From Verrucomicrobiota bacterium (GTDB lineage: Bacteria > Verrucomicrobiota > Verrucomicrobiia > Opitutales > Opitutaceae), in NCBI GenBank assembly GCA_016222805.1, contig JACRQG010000041.1, positions 62,001 to 126,000 of the forward strand: a stretch of 64,000 nt of DNA. Reading direction: 5' to 3'. The first letter of the stretch is position 1. Each line of letters begins with the position of its first letter. Below the pieces are notes generated by a model, which was not told where the DNA came from, did not search any database, and saw nothing but the letters and a program-made list of their open reading frames with translations. Positions 25,401 through 35,010 of this stretch are shown in pieces. The position numbers and the translations under genes are program-made.

Positions 25401-28400
25401 TCAGGTCGGACCCGGACCCGGCTTCGATCGGCCGGCCACCGCCGCCCGGCCGCGCTCGATGGCCACCGCGAGTTCCTCCGTCTTGATCGGCTTGCTGATG
25501 TAGTCGTCCATCCCGGCGGCCATGCACGCCTCGCGATCCCCCTGCATCGCGTTGGCGGTGATCGCGATGATCCAGGGGCGTTCCTCGCGAACCGGCCACG
25601 TCGTCACCAACTGCCGCGCCGCCTCCAACCCGTCCATCTCCGGCATTTGCACATCCATCAGCACGATGTCGTACCGCTGCCGCCGGACGGCGTCGATTGC
25701 CTCCAGGCCGTTGGCCGCCACGTCCGCGCGGTATCCGAGCCGGCTCAGCATCAGGAGCGCCACCTTCTGGTTGACCACGTTGTCCTCCGCCAGCAGCAGT
25801 CGCTCGTGCCGCGTGGGGGCCGCCGCAAAGGGAGGAGCCGAAACCGGCGCCTCCCCGCTCGGCACGACGCGGAAGAAACCCGCGAGCGTCTCCAACAGCT
25901 GTCCCGGCTTGGCCGGCTTGGTCAGGTGCGCGTCGAAGAGCCCCGCCTCCGCCACCCCTTCCCGGCCCCCGAGCGACGACAACAACACCAAGGGCATCGC
26001 GTCCCGCGTCCGCAGCCGGCGGATTTCCCGGGCCAGCATCGCCCCATCCATCTCCGGCATTTCCATGTCGAGCACCCCGATGTCAAAGCGCTCCCCAGCG
26101 CGCAGGGCCGCGAGCGCGGCCTCGCCGGAGACAAAGTCGCGCACCGTCATCCCCCAGCGGCGGACGATCTCCGAGAGAATCCGGCGGTTCGTGGCGTTGT
26201 CGTCGACGAGCAGGAGCGAGCGTCCGGTGAGGGCCGCCGGGTTCGGCGGCAGCCACGACTTCGGCCGGGCCACCGCCCCCTCCAGCTGCACCGTGAACGC
26301 AAAGGTGGAACCGACTCCGACCTCGCTTTCCACGGTCATGCGTCCGCCCATCAGCTCCACCAGGCGCCGGCTGATCGCAAGCCCGAGTCCGGTCCCCCCG
26401 AATCGCCGCGTCGTAGAGGCATCCACCTGCGTGAAGGAGCGGAACAGGCGCGCCATCGCCTCCGGCGGAATGCCGATCCCGGAGTCGCGCACGCCAAAGG
26501 CCAGCTCCGCCTTCCCTCCCGCCGTGGTGCCCGCCGCGCGGACCGACACCAGCACCTCGCCCCGAACCGTGAACTTGATCGCGTTGGCGATGAGGTTCAC
26601 CAGCACCTGCCGCAACCGCGTGGGGTCGCCGCGCACCAGGCCCGGCACTCCGTCGCCGAGATCGTACAGCAGATCGATGCCCTTTTCCGCACACTTGGGC
26701 CCCAGGAGATCCAGCGCCCCCTCCACACAATCGCGCACGCTGAACTCCACCTGCTCCAGCTCCAGCCGCCCCGACTCGATCTTCGAGAAGTCCAGGATGT
26801 CGTTGATGATCGTCAGGAGGTTGTCGCCGCTGGTGCGAATCGTCTCCACGCATTCCCGCTGCTCCGGGGTCAGCCGCGAGTCGAGCAGGAGCGAGGTCAT
26901 GCCGATCACGCCGTTCATCGGCGTCCGGATCTCGTGGCTCATCATGGCGAGGAACTGTCCCTTGGCCACGTTGGCCGCTTCGGCCGCCTCCTTCGCCGAC
27001 CGCAGTTCGTCCGACTGGCGCCGCTGTTCCGTCAGGTCCACCACCGTGGAGATTTCCTCGTAGCCGCCGTCGGCGGTCGGCCGCCGCTGCAGGGTGAGGA
27101 GCACCCACACCGCCGAGCCGTCGGGCCGCAGGTAGCGCTTTTCGAGGGAATAGGTGTCGATCTTCCCCGCCTCGATTTCCGCATACAGCTCGCGCTGCCG
27201 GGCGAGGTCCTCCGGATGGGTGATCCGCGCGAACGCCTCGGGCTGATCCACCTGATTGCGGGTGAGACCGCAGATCCGGAGGTGAGCCTCGTTGATGAAA
27301 CGGCTGAAACTGCCGTCCGACCGCACCCGCCGCCACGAGATGCCGATGGGCACCGCCTCCAGCATGAAGCGCAGCTGCTGCTCCTTCCGCTCGGCCTCCT
27401 CCTGCGCGAGCTTGAGCGCCGTGATGTCGGTGTGAATCGAGATGAACCCGGTGACCTGGCCGGCCGCGTCGGTCAACGGCTGCACATCGAGCTGCACCCA
27501 CCGCGGCTCCCCCGACTTTGCATAGTTCAGGAACTCATCCCGGAAGGCCTCGCCGCGCCGGCAGGCGAGGTCCAGCCGTGCGAGCACCGCGGCGTCCGAA
27601 CCGACCCCGGAGAGGAAGGTCCCGGGTTTCCGCCCCAACACCTCCTCCGGCGCGTAGCCGTAGACCCGGGAGAAACTGTCGTTGACCCATTCGATGTTCC
27701 ACGCGGCGTCCGCGATGATGGCCACGTTGGACGTGCGCCGTGAGATGGTCGCCAGCCGCCGTGCTTCGGCCTCGGTCCGCCGCAGTTCTTCCGTCGTCCG
27801 ACCGGCGAGCCGCAGCGCGCTGCGCCGGGCATGCACCAGCTGCCATGTGAATCCCGCGGAAAACAGGCTCAGCAGCGCCCCGCCCCCGAGGACGGCCCAG
27901 GCGACGACCCGCGCCTCCTTCTGCTCGAAGGCTGGCGTGGTTCGGAGGCGCAGGAGCCACGTCCGTCCGTACACCGGCCGGCGGATCTGGTCCGCCAGGA
28001 TCTCGCTGCGGTCTCGCGGCGACCGGGCATCCGCCGCTTCCCCCTGGCGCTGGCTCGGGTCGGAGTCGAAGAGCAGCGTCTCCGGCGCATCCTCGTCGGC
28101 CTCGTACACCTCAATGTCGACCTGGTGGTCGGTGTCCAGGGCGACGCTGCTCCACAGGCGATCCAGCCGCAACGAGGCGTACACCCAGCCGAGCAGCGAC
28201 TGTTCCCGCGCGGCGAGCGACTCGGTGGGAACCCCCGGCGCATAGACCGGCACCAGCAGCAGGCTGCCGGGCACCGTCGTCGTCCCCTCTACCAGGCCGA
28301 TCCGTCTTGTCAGGACGGGCACTCCGCTCCGCATCGCCTGTTCGGCCGCGGTTCGACGCGTCGTGCCCGATCCGATATCCTTGCCGACCGCGCCCGCGTT

Positions 28401-28865
28401 GCGCGCCCGGGGCTCGAGGTGCGTCACCAAGTAGACCATCGGGTTGTCGCCCGCCCGCTCCGCCGTGAACTCGGGTCGTCCGCTCCCGCGCAGGTGAGCC
28501 TCGTAGGCGTCCAGTTCTGTCCGCGGGAGTCGTTTCGTGTACCCCAGGCCCACGACCCCGCGGTCAAGGAACCGCTCGACCGATTCGACGTAGCGGGACC
28601 AGTCGGAATCCGGCAGTTCACCGGTGGCCTCGACGAGGGTGCGTCCGCCGTGGAGCGCCTGTTCGACGGCCGCCAGGCGCATGTTGAAACCATCCAGCAC
28701 CCGTTCCTTCAACCGACCAAAGCGCACCTCCTGCTGTGCCCTTCGCTCGTTCCGCACGGAGAGCCAGACCAACTGCGTCAGCAGCAGGCCGGCCACCAGC
28801 ACCAGCCAAGGCAGGAACCGGCTGCGCTGGCGCAACGGGGGAATGCGGTTCGGGGTGCCAACCAT
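25401..28865 (-). CDS. CHASE-PAS-PAS hybrid histidine kinase with two receivers
   Basis: 1154 residues. Order: helix 1 (about 18-36), CHASE-type periplasmic sensor (about 75-250), helix 2 (about 319-342), PAS (about 375-485), PAS/PAC (about 500-615), HisKA with H644 (MMSHEIRTPMNGV), HATPase with N-box NLIANAIKF, DSGIGIP and GGTGLGLAIS, receiver 1 (about 883-1000, D933 in VLDMEMPEMDG) and receiver 2 (about 1022-1140, D1071 in LMDVQMPEMDG). There is no Hpt domain, so the phosphoryl group must leave through a separate Hpt protein or stay within the protein. CHASE domains sense small extracellular ligands. It is convergent with hemA (21 bp) and appears monocistronic. Confidence 0.93.
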   Translation of the reverse strand: MVGTPNRIPPLRQRSRFLPWLVLVAGLLLTQLVWLSVRNERRAQQEVRFGRLKERVLDGFNMRLAAVEQALHGGRTLVEATGELPDSDWSRYVESVERFLDRGVVGLGYTKRLPRTELDAYEAHLRGSGRPEFTAERAGDNPMVYLVTHLEPRARNAGAVGKDIGSGTTRRTAAEQAMRSGVPVLTRRIGLVEGTTTVPGSLLLVPVYAPGVPTESLAAREQSLLGWVYASLRLDRLWSSVALDTDHQVDIEVYEADEDAPETLLFDSDPSQRQGEAADARSPRDRSEILADQIRRPVYGRTWLLRLRTTPAFEQKEARVVAWAVLGGGALLSLFSAGFTWQLVHARRSALRLAGRTTEELRRTEAEARRLATISRRTSNVAIIADAAWNIEWVNDSFSRVYGYAPEEVLGRKPGTFLSGVGSDAAVLARLDLACRRGEAFRDEFLNYAKSGEPRWVQLDVQPLTDAAGQVTGFISIHTDITALKLAQEEAERKEQQLRFMLEAVPIGISWRRVRSDGSFSRFINEAHLRICGLTRNQVDQPEAFARITHPEDLARQRELYAEIEAGKIDTYSLEKRYLRPDGSAVWVLLTLQRRPTADGGYEEISTVVDLTEQRRQSDELRSAKEAAEAANVAKGQFLAMMSHEIRTPMNGVIGMTSLLLDSRLTPEQRECVETIRTSGDNLLTIINDILDFSKIESGRLELEQVEFSVRDCVEGALDLLGPKCAEKGIDLLYDLGDGVPGLVRGDPTRLRQVLVNLIANAIKFTVRGEVLVSVRAAGTTAGGKAELAFGVRDSGIGIPPEAMARLFRSFTQVDASTTRRFGGTGLGLAISRRLVELMGGRMTVESEVGVGSTFAFTVQLEGAVARPKSWLPPNPAALTGRSLLLVDDNATNRRILSEIVRRWGMTVRDFVSGEAALAALRAGERFDIGVLDMEMPEMDGAMLAREIRRLRTRDAMPLVLLSSLGGREGVAEAGLFDAHLTKPAKPGQLLETLAGFFRVVPSGEAPVSAPPFAAAPTRHERLLLAEDNVVNQKVALLMLSRLGYRADVAANGLEAIDAVRRQRYDIVLMDVQMPEMDGLEAARQLVTTWPVREERPWIIAITANAMQGDREACMAAGMDDYISKPIKTEELAVAIERGRAAVAGRSKPGPGPT

Positions 28866-28936
28866 GCTCGCGACGAAAGAAGCCTAACCCGCCCCGGAGG
28901 CGAGCCCTTTGGCGGCCGCGGGCCGGGCGCGGGCGG

Positions 28937-30106
28937 TCACGCCACCCACTGCCGCTCAAGCCAATCCGCGGCGGTTCCGGACGCCGGCACGCTGAGCATC
29001 GCCCGCAGGCGCCGCGCCCGCGTCGCCGTGCGCTCCCGTCGCTCCGGGTCCTGCCGCGCCGCCCGAAGCTCGGCCGCGAGGGCCGACGCGGTCGCCGCCT
29101 CCTGCAGGTATTCCGGGTACATCGGCTCGCCCAGCAGCAGGTTCGCGATGCCGAGATATTCCACTTTCACCAGCATCCGGCCGAGCCAGTAGGTCAGCGG
29201 GTTGGCGCGGTAGGCAATCGCCCCGGGAATGCCCGCGAGGGCGCAATGCATCGACATCGTGCCACTCGAGGTCAGCACCGCCGAGGCCTGGAGCGGACCG
29301 CCGCCCTCCCCTCCTCCCGCCACGGGCCTGAGCTGCACGTTGGCCGGCAGGGCGTGACTGGCCAGCAGTTCTCGGATGGATTCGCTCGGGTAAAGCACCA
29401 CCGCCTCGCCCTCCCCATGGGCGACAAACCCCGCCAGCAATCTCGGGAAGATCCTCCCCACTGCCTGCCGCCGGCTGCCGGGCAACAGCAACACCGGCCC
29501 CTCCGCCGCATAACCGACCGGGGAAACGTGGTCCGGCGCCACGAAGGGATGGCCGACAAACTCCACCGGCAGCGTCGTGTCGGCATAACACTTCGGCTCG
29601 AACGGGAAGATCGCCGCCAACGCATCGAGATCCCGGGCCATGGCGAACCGCCGGCCCGCCTTCCACGCCCAGATCTGGGGCGAGATGTAATACACGACAC
29701 GGGTCGCGCCCCCGCCCTGCCGCGACAAACCGCGCTCCCGCAGCGCGGCCGCCAGCCGGAGGTTGAAGCCAGGATAGTCCACCAGGCACAGGAGCCGCGG
29801 GCGGTGCTCCTCGATCCAGCCCAGCGTGGCGGCAAAGAGCGCCCGGAAGAACGAGTAGTTCTTCAGGACCTCCACCAAGCCGACCACCGAGGAGGCCGTG
29901 AGGTCGTGCAACACCTGCGCCCCCGCCGCCGCCAGTTCCGGGCCGCCGAGCGCGGCCACCGCCACCCCGGGCCGACGGGCCCGCCAGTCACGCACGAGGC
30001 GCGCCGCGTGCTCATCGCCGGAGTGCTCGCCCGCGATCACCAGGAGGTCCACCCTTCCACCCGTGGGCGGGGGTAGCCCGAAAGGAAGCAGCGCCGGTTC
30101 AGCCAT
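28937..30106 (-). CDS. lpxB: Lipid-A-disaccharide synthase
   Basis: 389 residues from the ATG at 30106. It condenses UDP-2,3-diacylglucosamine with lipid X at the inner membrane. Typical motifs: LVIAGEHSGDEHAARL at the N-terminus, GLVEVLKNY, LVDYPGFNLRLA, YYISPQIWAWK, FPFEPKCYAD, FVGHPF, LLPGSRRQAVGRIFP and TSSGTMSMHCALAGIP near the C-terminus. It follows the Gfo/Idh oxidoreductase gene on the same strand (144 bp), an arrangement that points to a lipid A gene pair. Longer in-frame starts exist upstream but add Arg-rich sequence. Confidence 0.95.
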   Translation of the reverse strand: MAEPALLPFGLPPPTGGRVDLLVIAGEHSGDEHAARLVRDWRARRPGVAVAALGGPELAAAGAQVLHDLTASSVVGLVEVLKNYSFFRALFAATLGWIEEHRPRLLCLVDYPGFNLRLAAALRERGLSRQGGGATRVVYYISPQIWAWKAGRRFAMARDLDALAAIFPFEPKCYADTTLPVEFVGHPFVAPDHVSPVGYAAEGPVLLLPGSRRQAVGRIFPRLLAGFVAHGEGEAVVLYPSESIRELLASHALPANVQLRPVAGGGEGGGPLQASAVLTSSGTMSMHCALAGIPGAIAYRANPLTYWLGRMLVKVEYLGIANLLLGEPMYPEYLQEAATASALAAELRAARQDPERRERTATRARRLRAMLSVPASGTAADWLERQWVA

Positions 30107-30250
30107 GGGAGGTGCCGCACGCCCGCAATCCTGCCGCGATCGCACGTCGAACCCGGACGTCGCCGCGCGACGGCGCGGCCACGCGAAACCCATCGTTGTC
30201 ACGACCCGGGCCTGGACGCCGGCCCTCGAGCCTCCGCGCGCCGGATCGCC

Positions 30251-31237
30251 TCATCGGCCCTCCCCGGCGCGGATTTGCTCGGTGATGGCGATCGCCACCT
30301 CCAGGGCGCTCTTGCCCAGCGCCGCCCCGACCTTCGGCTGCTTGGCCTTGGCCACGCTCTCGACGAAGTGCGCCAGTTCCAGGGCGAGGGGCTCGCCCTT
30401 CTCGATTGGAATCTCCCGGACCGGAAGCGCGCTCAAGTCCCCCGGCTTCACCAGGCCGATCTTCATCTTCAGGCCGTAGGCCACGATGTCGCTCTTCTTC
30501 ACCAGGTGACCGGCCTGGTTCATGAAGTCGAGCGACAGGTAGGAATCCCCCTGGAAGATGCGAATTTCCCGCGCCTTCTTCGTGCTCATGCGGCTGGCGC
30601 TCAGGTTGGCCACGCAGCCGTTCTGGAACTGGATCCGGGCGTTGGCGATGTCCTCGCTCTTCGACAACACGGTCACCCCGACGCTGTCGATCTTCGCGAT
30701 CGGCGACTTTACCAGCGCCAGCACGATGCCGATGTCGTGGATCATCAGGTCGAGGACCACGCCGACCTCGGTGCCCCGGGGTTGATAGGGAGCGAGCCGC
30801 TCCGCCGTGAGGTAGCGGGGCTCCGCCACCTCCTTCTCCAGGAAACTCATCACCGGGTTGAAGTGCTCGATGTGCCCGACCTGCACGATGCGTCCCGCCG
30901 CCTGCGCGGCCGCCAGCACCCGCTCCGCCTCCTCCAGCGAGGCACAGAGCGGTTTCTCGATCAACACGTGCGCCCCCCGCGCCAGCAACGGCAGCGCCAC
31001 CTCGGCGTGCTTGTCTGTCGGCACCACGACCGAGACGGCATCACACGACGCTCCCAACTCCTCCACGCTCGCGAACCGCCGGCACCCGTGCTTCGCGCAA
31101 ATCTCCGCCGCCCGCGCGTCGTTGGTCTCGAAAACCCCCACCAGTTCCGCACCGGGCAGGGACGCGTAAATCCGCGCATGATGTTGCCCCAGCGAGCCCA
31201 CGCCCGCCACTCCGCATCGAATCTTCGAGGATGCCAT
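30251..31237 (-). CDS. Gfo/Idh/MocA oxidoreductase, possibly a lipid A sugar 3-dehydrogenase (GnnA-like)
   Basis: 328 residues from the ATG at 31237. The N-terminal Rossmann motif GVAGVGSLGQHHARIYA and the catalytic motif EKPLC (E94-K95-P96) define the Gfo/Idh/MocA family. GHIEHFNPV and DLMIHDIGIVLALV are in the C-terminal substrate domain. The family is broad. The position next to lpxB suggests an UDP-GlcNAc 3-dehydrogenase like GnnA, which with the GnnB transaminase prepares diamino sugar for amide-linked lipid A. No GnnB-type aminotransferase lies in the window. The family call is firm, the specific reaction is inference. Confidence 0.8.
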   Translation of the reverse strand: MASSKIRCGVAGVGSLGQHHARIYASLPGAELVGVFETNDARAAEICAKHGCRRFASVEELGASCDAVSVVVPTDKHAEVALPLLARGAHVLIEKPLCASLEEAERVLAAAQAAGRIVQVGHIEHFNPVMSFLEKEVAEPRYLTAERLAPYQPRGTEVGVVLDLMIHDIGIVLALVKSPIAKIDSVGVTVLSKSEDIANARIQFQNGCVANLSASRMSTKKAREIRIFQGDSYLSLDFMNQAGHLVKKSDIVAYGLKMKIGLVKPGDLSALPVREIPIEKGEPLALELAHFVESVAKAKQPKVGAALGKSALEVAIAITEQIRAGEGR

Positions 31238-31377
31238 GTCGGGCACCGTAGCGTCGCCGCACCTGACCGCCATCCGAAATCGCAATCGCATCCGTCCGCG
31301 GAGGCAGGGGCGCGCCCGGCCCGAATCCTGGCTCCACCCTGCCCCGCCGCGTTCGATTCACGCGTCGCACCATCCCT

Positions 31378-31450
31378 GTAGGCGGGGCGACCACGCCCCG
31401 CGCCAAGCGGCGCGGAAGCGCGATCTTGCGGGGCGGGGCCGCCCGCCCAC
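31378..31450. repeat. GC-rich palindromic element upstream of the Gfo/Idh gene
   Basis: The left arm (31378-31401, GTAGGCGGGGCGACC...) is an imperfect inverted copy of the right arm (31429-31450, ending ...GCCGCCCGCCCAC). Between them are smaller inverted pairs (CGCC-AAGC-GGCG; CGCGGAAGCGCG). The design resembles REP or MITE-type palindromes dispersed in GC-rich genomes. It lies in the 233-bp gap between lolD and the Gfo/Idh gene. Confidence 0.5.
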
Positions 31451-31470
31451 ACCCAGGCACCCGGGCGCTG

Positions 31471-32124
31471 CTACCGCAGCACGCCGTCGTGCAGGAAAAG
31501 GCTCCGGTTCGCCTTCGCCGCGTGCGCGGCGTTGTGCGTGACCAGCACCAACGCCGTCCCGGTCTCGCGGCCGAGGGTGAGCAGCAGTTCCACCACCGCG
31601 TCGCCCGTGTGCTCGTCGAGATTGCCCGTCGGTTCATCCGCCAACAGCAGGCGCGGGGAATTCATCAACGCGCGCGCCACCGCCACGCGCTGGCGCTCCC
31701 CGCCCGAAAGCTGCGCCGGCAGGTGACCCGACCGCTCGCCGAGTCCGACCCGAGCCAGCAGGTCCCGCGCCCGCGCCCGTTCGCCCCCACCCGGGGGCCG
31801 GATCATCCGCGCCGCCATGAGGACGTTCTGCAGCGCGTCGAGCTCGGGGATGAGGTAGAACGACTGGAAGACCATCCCGAGGTAGGCCGCCCGGCGCGCC
31901 GCCGCCGGCGGTTCCGCTCCCCACTGGATCGCGCCGCTGTCCGGCGCATCCAGGCCGGAAAACAGGTTTAGCAGCGTCGACTTGCCGGAACCGGACTCGC
32001 CGCGAATCGCCACGCTCTCCCCGGGAGCCACGACGAGATCCACCCCGCGCAGGACCGCAATCCGCCGGTCCCCGCTGACATAGGTCTTGGTCAGCCCCGT
32101 GGCCGTCAGGACGGCGTCATTCAC
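31471..32124 (-). CDS. lolD: Lipoprotein-releasing ABC transporter ATPase LolD-like
   Basis: 217 residues. Walker A GESGSGKS, Q-loop VFQSFYLIPELDALQNV, signature LSGGERQR, Walker B LLLADEPTGNLDE and switch His (LVTHN) are all intact. LolD powers release of outer-membrane lipoproteins from the inner membrane with LolC/LolE. The start is GTG at 32124 (the nearby ATG is out of frame), overlapping the end of the permease gene by 8 bp, so the pair is coupled. The MacB/LolD/FtsE group is broad; the assignment rests on the adjacent LolC/E-type permease. Confidence 0.88.
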   Translation of the reverse strand: MNDAVLTATGLTKTYVSGDRRIAVLRGVDLVVAPGESVAIRGESGSGKSTLLNLFSGLDAPDSGAIQWGAEPPAAARRAAYLGMVFQSFYLIPELDALQNVLMAARMIRPPGGGERARARDLLARVGLGERSGHLPAQLSGGERQRVAVARALMNSPRLLLADEPTGNLDEHTGDAVVELLLTLGRETGTALVLVTHNAAHAAKANRSLFLHDGVLR

Positions 32125-33346
32125 TGCGCAAGGCCTCCACCGGCTTGAGCCGCGCCGCCCGCCACGCCGGCAGGAGTCCGGCGAGCGTCGAAATCACAAT
32201 CGCCATCACCACCGTCAGGATCAGGTCCGACATCAGGGTGTGCGAGGGCAGTTCCGTAAACTGGTAGAACTGCCGCAGCGTATCCTGGCGCTGGAGAGCG
32301 CTGGCGATGCCGCGCACGATTTCCTTGCGGAAGGCCAGGGCGGTAAAGCCGAGGCCCAGCCCGACCGCCGTCCCGGCCGTGCCGATGATGAACGCCTGCG
32401 CACAGAAGCAGAGCGCGACATCGCGCCGGCTCGCGCCCAGCGCCCCGAGGAGGCCGATCTCGCGGGTCTTCCGCACCACCGAGATGAGCAGCGAACTCAT
32501 CACCGAGAACGCCGCGATGATCACGATGAACAGCAGCAGGAAGAAGTTGATCGTCTTCTCGAGGTTTAGCACCCACAGGAAACTCTCCCACTTTTGCGTC
32601 CACGGAAGCGCCGCCACGCCGTTCGGCAGCACCTGGTTCAGGCGCGTGGCCCCGGTGATTTCGTCGACCCCCGGCTGCAGGCGCACGTTGAGGCCATGCA
32701 CGCTCTGCCCGAGCCCGTAGAGATCCTGGGCCGTTCGCAGCGTGCAAAACACGAGGCTATTGTCCAGGTGCTGGTGCCCAATCTCGAACCAGCCCGCGAC
32801 CCGAAACTGCCGCGGCAGGAACACCTCGTCCTGGTTCAGCTTTTCAAAGAGGAGCGGCGAATAGATCGCGATGCGGGAGCCCACGGAAGCGCCCAGCTGC
32901 TGCGCCGTCTCCCAACTCAGGATCACGGAGTCGTCATCCAGATCGTCCAGCGAGCCGCGCCGGACGAACCGGCTCAGATTCGCCACCGTACCGACCGAGG
33001 AGACATCGATGCCCTTCATGAGCGGGAACGCAGGCCGGTTGGCCGCCAGGATCCCCACCGGTCCTTCGACATAGGGAGTCGCCCCCGCCACCCCCGGCGT
33101 TCCGCGCACGGTGGCGAGCAACCCACCGACGTCCTCAATCAAACCCCGTCCCTTCACCTGCACCTCGCCCTCGGTCTGCACAATCATCCGGCGAATCTCG
33201 TAGCCGAAGCCCCCCATCACGCTCGTCACGATCACCAGCACCGCCACCCCGAGCGCCACCCCGAGCATGGAAATCGCGGTGAAGAACGGAAACTTCCTTC
33301 CGGTTGGAAAGAGCTGCTTCAGCGCGAGGTAGAGGAACCAGGGCAT
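32117..33346 (-). CDS. lolC: LolC/LolE-family lipoprotein-releasing permease
   Basis: 409 residues. One N-terminal helix (FFTAISMLGVALGVAVLVIVTSVMGGF) is followed by a periplasmic domain of about 230 residues and three C-terminal helices (FFLLLFIVIIAAFSVMSSLLISVVRKTREIGLLGALGASRRDV; AFIIGTAGTAVGLGLGF; LILTVVMAIVISTLAGLLPAWRAARLKPVEALR). This is the FtsX/LolE architecture with the conserved coupling motif REIGLLGALGAS. Only one such permease gene is present, so it may act as a LolC2/LolF-type homodimer. That is inference. It is followed directly by lolD. Confidence 0.88.
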   Translation of the reverse strand: MPWFLYLALKQLFPTGRKFPFFTAISMLGVALGVAVLVIVTSVMGGFGYEIRRMIVQTEGEVQVKGRGLIEDVGGLLATVRGTPGVAGATPYVEGPVGILAANRPAFPLMKGIDVSSVGTVANLSRFVRRGSLDDLDDDSVILSWETAQQLGASVGSRIAIYSPLLFEKLNQDEVFLPRQFRVAGWFEIGHQHLDNSLVFCTLRTAQDLYGLGQSVHGLNVRLQPGVDEITGATRLNQVLPNGVAALPWTQKWESFLWVLNLEKTINFFLLLFIVIIAAFSVMSSLLISVVRKTREIGLLGALGASRRDVALCFCAQAFIIGTAGTAVGLGLGFTALAFRKEIVRGIASALQRQDTLRQFYQFTELPSHTLMSDLILTVVMAIVISTLAGLLPAWRAARLKPVEALRSE

Positions 33347-33448
33347 GACACAGGAGAAATGAACGACAGAACCGACCGCAAAAAGAAGAAACGCCTTTCG
33401 CCTGGTGGTGTTTCTTCCTTTGGCCGGTTCCCCGTTCGCACGATTGGC

Positions 33449-34930
33449 TCAGCTGCCCGGCCGGAGCTGCGGGAAGAGGATGACGTCGCGGATACTTTCC
33501 GCCCCGGTCAGCAGGATGCACAGCCGGTCGATGCCGACCCCCATGCCGCCGGCGGGCGGCATCCCATGCTCGAGTGCGAGCAGGAAGTCGTGGTCGATGT
33601 TCTGCTTCTCCTCGCCGGCCTGCTGCTCGAACATCATCCGCTGCACGTCCGGGTCATTCTGCTCGGAGTACGCCGGTGCGACCTCCATGCCGCCGATCGT
33701 CAGTTCGAACACGTCGATCGTGGTCGGATCGTCGGCCGTAATCTTGGCCAGCGGGCAGAGTTCCTTCGGCAGGTGCGTCACGAAGGTCGGCTGGATCAGC
33801 GTCGGCTCGATCTTTTTCGAAAAGATCTCGTTGGTGATTTCGAACTCCTCCCAGGCGGGGTTCACTCCCAGGCCCAGCTTTTCCGCGCCGGCGATCTTCT
33901 CCGCCTTGCTCCGGGCGAACCAGTCCGGATCGCCCGTGACCTCGCGGACGAGATCCTTGTACCGCACCTCCCGCCACGTGCCCCCGAAGTCGATTTCCTG
34001 CCCGCTCGCCGCGTGCTTGATCTTGAGCGAACCATCGGCCGGACGCACGACCTCGCGCACCAGCGAGGTCAGCAGGTCGCGTATCAGGTTCATCATGCCG
34101 CGATAGTCGGAGTACGCCTGGTACACCTCCATCATCGTGAACTCCGGGTTGTGCTTCCGCGACACGCCTTCGTTGCGGAAAATCCGGCCGATCTCGAATA
34201 CCCGGTCGAACCCACCCACCAGCATCCGCTTCAGCCGCAGCTCCGTCGCGATGCGCAGGTAGAAATCCACCCCGAGGGCGTTGTGATGGGTCTTGAACGG
34301 CCGCGCCGCCGCCCCGCCCGCGGTCGACTCCAGCACCGGCGTCTCAATCTCGAGAAACTGCCGCTCCTCCAGGAACCGGCGGATGTGCGACACGACCCGC
34401 GACCGCAGCAGGAGCCGCGCGCGCGACTCGGGATTGACGATCACATCGAGGTAGCGCTGCCGGTAAACCTGCTCCGGATCGCTCAACCCGTGCCATTTCT
34501 CCGGCAGGGGACGCAGCGCCTTGGCCACCAGGGTGTAGCGGTCGGCCCGGATCGTGACTTCCCCGGTCTTGGTGAGGAACAGGGTGCCCTCCACGCCAAT
34601 GATGTCGCCAAGGTCGAGCTTCTTGAACGCGACGTACGCCGCCTCGCCGATCACGTCCTTCTTTACGTAGATCTGAATCTGCCCCTGCTGGTCGAGGATC
34701 TTCACGAACTGGCTCTTGCCCATGTCGCGAATCGTCACCAGCCGACCGGCCACCGCGACCGCGACCACGTTTTCCTGGCCCGGCACGTAGGCTTTCAGCG
34801 CATCCCCCGAGAAATGGGTGGTGGCGAAGTTCGCCCTGAAGGGATCGAAGCCGCCCGCACGCAGGTCGGCGAGCTTCTGCCGGCGCACGGCGTGCTGGTC
34901 GTGGGAGATGTCGGGGGGAGTGTCGCTCAT
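33449..34930 (-). CDS. lysS: Lysyl-tRNA synthetase, class II
   Basis: 493 residues from the ATG at 34930. The N-terminal OB fold (VAVAGRLVTIRDMGKSQFVKI...) is followed by the class II core: motif 1 around FLEIETPVLESTAGGAAARPF, motif 2 FEIGRIFRNEGVSRKHNPEFTMMEVY and motif 3 GMGVGIDRLCILLTGAESIRDVILFPQLRP. Length and motifs match bacterial LysS. It lies upstream of the lolC/lolD pair (102 bp gap). A much longer in-frame extension through the preceding gene is not coding. Confidence 0.95.
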   Translation of the reverse strand: MSDTPPDISHDQHAVRRQKLADLRAGGFDPFRANFATTHFSGDALKAYVPGQENVVAVAVAGRLVTIRDMGKSQFVKILDQQGQIQIYVKKDVIGEAAYVAFKKLDLGDIIGVEGTLFLTKTGEVTIRADRYTLVAKALRPLPEKWHGLSDPEQVYRQRYLDVIVNPESRARLLLRSRVVSHIRRFLEERQFLEIETPVLESTAGGAAARPFKTHHNALGVDFYLRIATELRLKRMLVGGFDRVFEIGRIFRNEGVSRKHNPEFTMMEVYQAYSDYRGMMNLIRDLLTSLVREVVRPADGSLKIKHAASGQEIDFGGTWREVRYKDLVREVTGDPDWFARSKAEKIAGAEKLGLGVNPAWEEFEITNEIFSKKIEPTLIQPTFVTHLPKELCPLAKITADDPTTIDVFELTIGGMEVAPAYSEQNDPDVQRMMFEQQAGEEKQNIDHDFLLALEHGMPPAGGMGVGIDRLCILLTGAESIRDVILFPQLRPGS

Positions 34931-35010
34931 GGGACAGGATCGGCCACCGTGGCGGCCCCCTGCCCCCGGGGCAAACGGAAAGTCTCCCCGGCGCGGCAGC
35001 TGGGCTGCCG

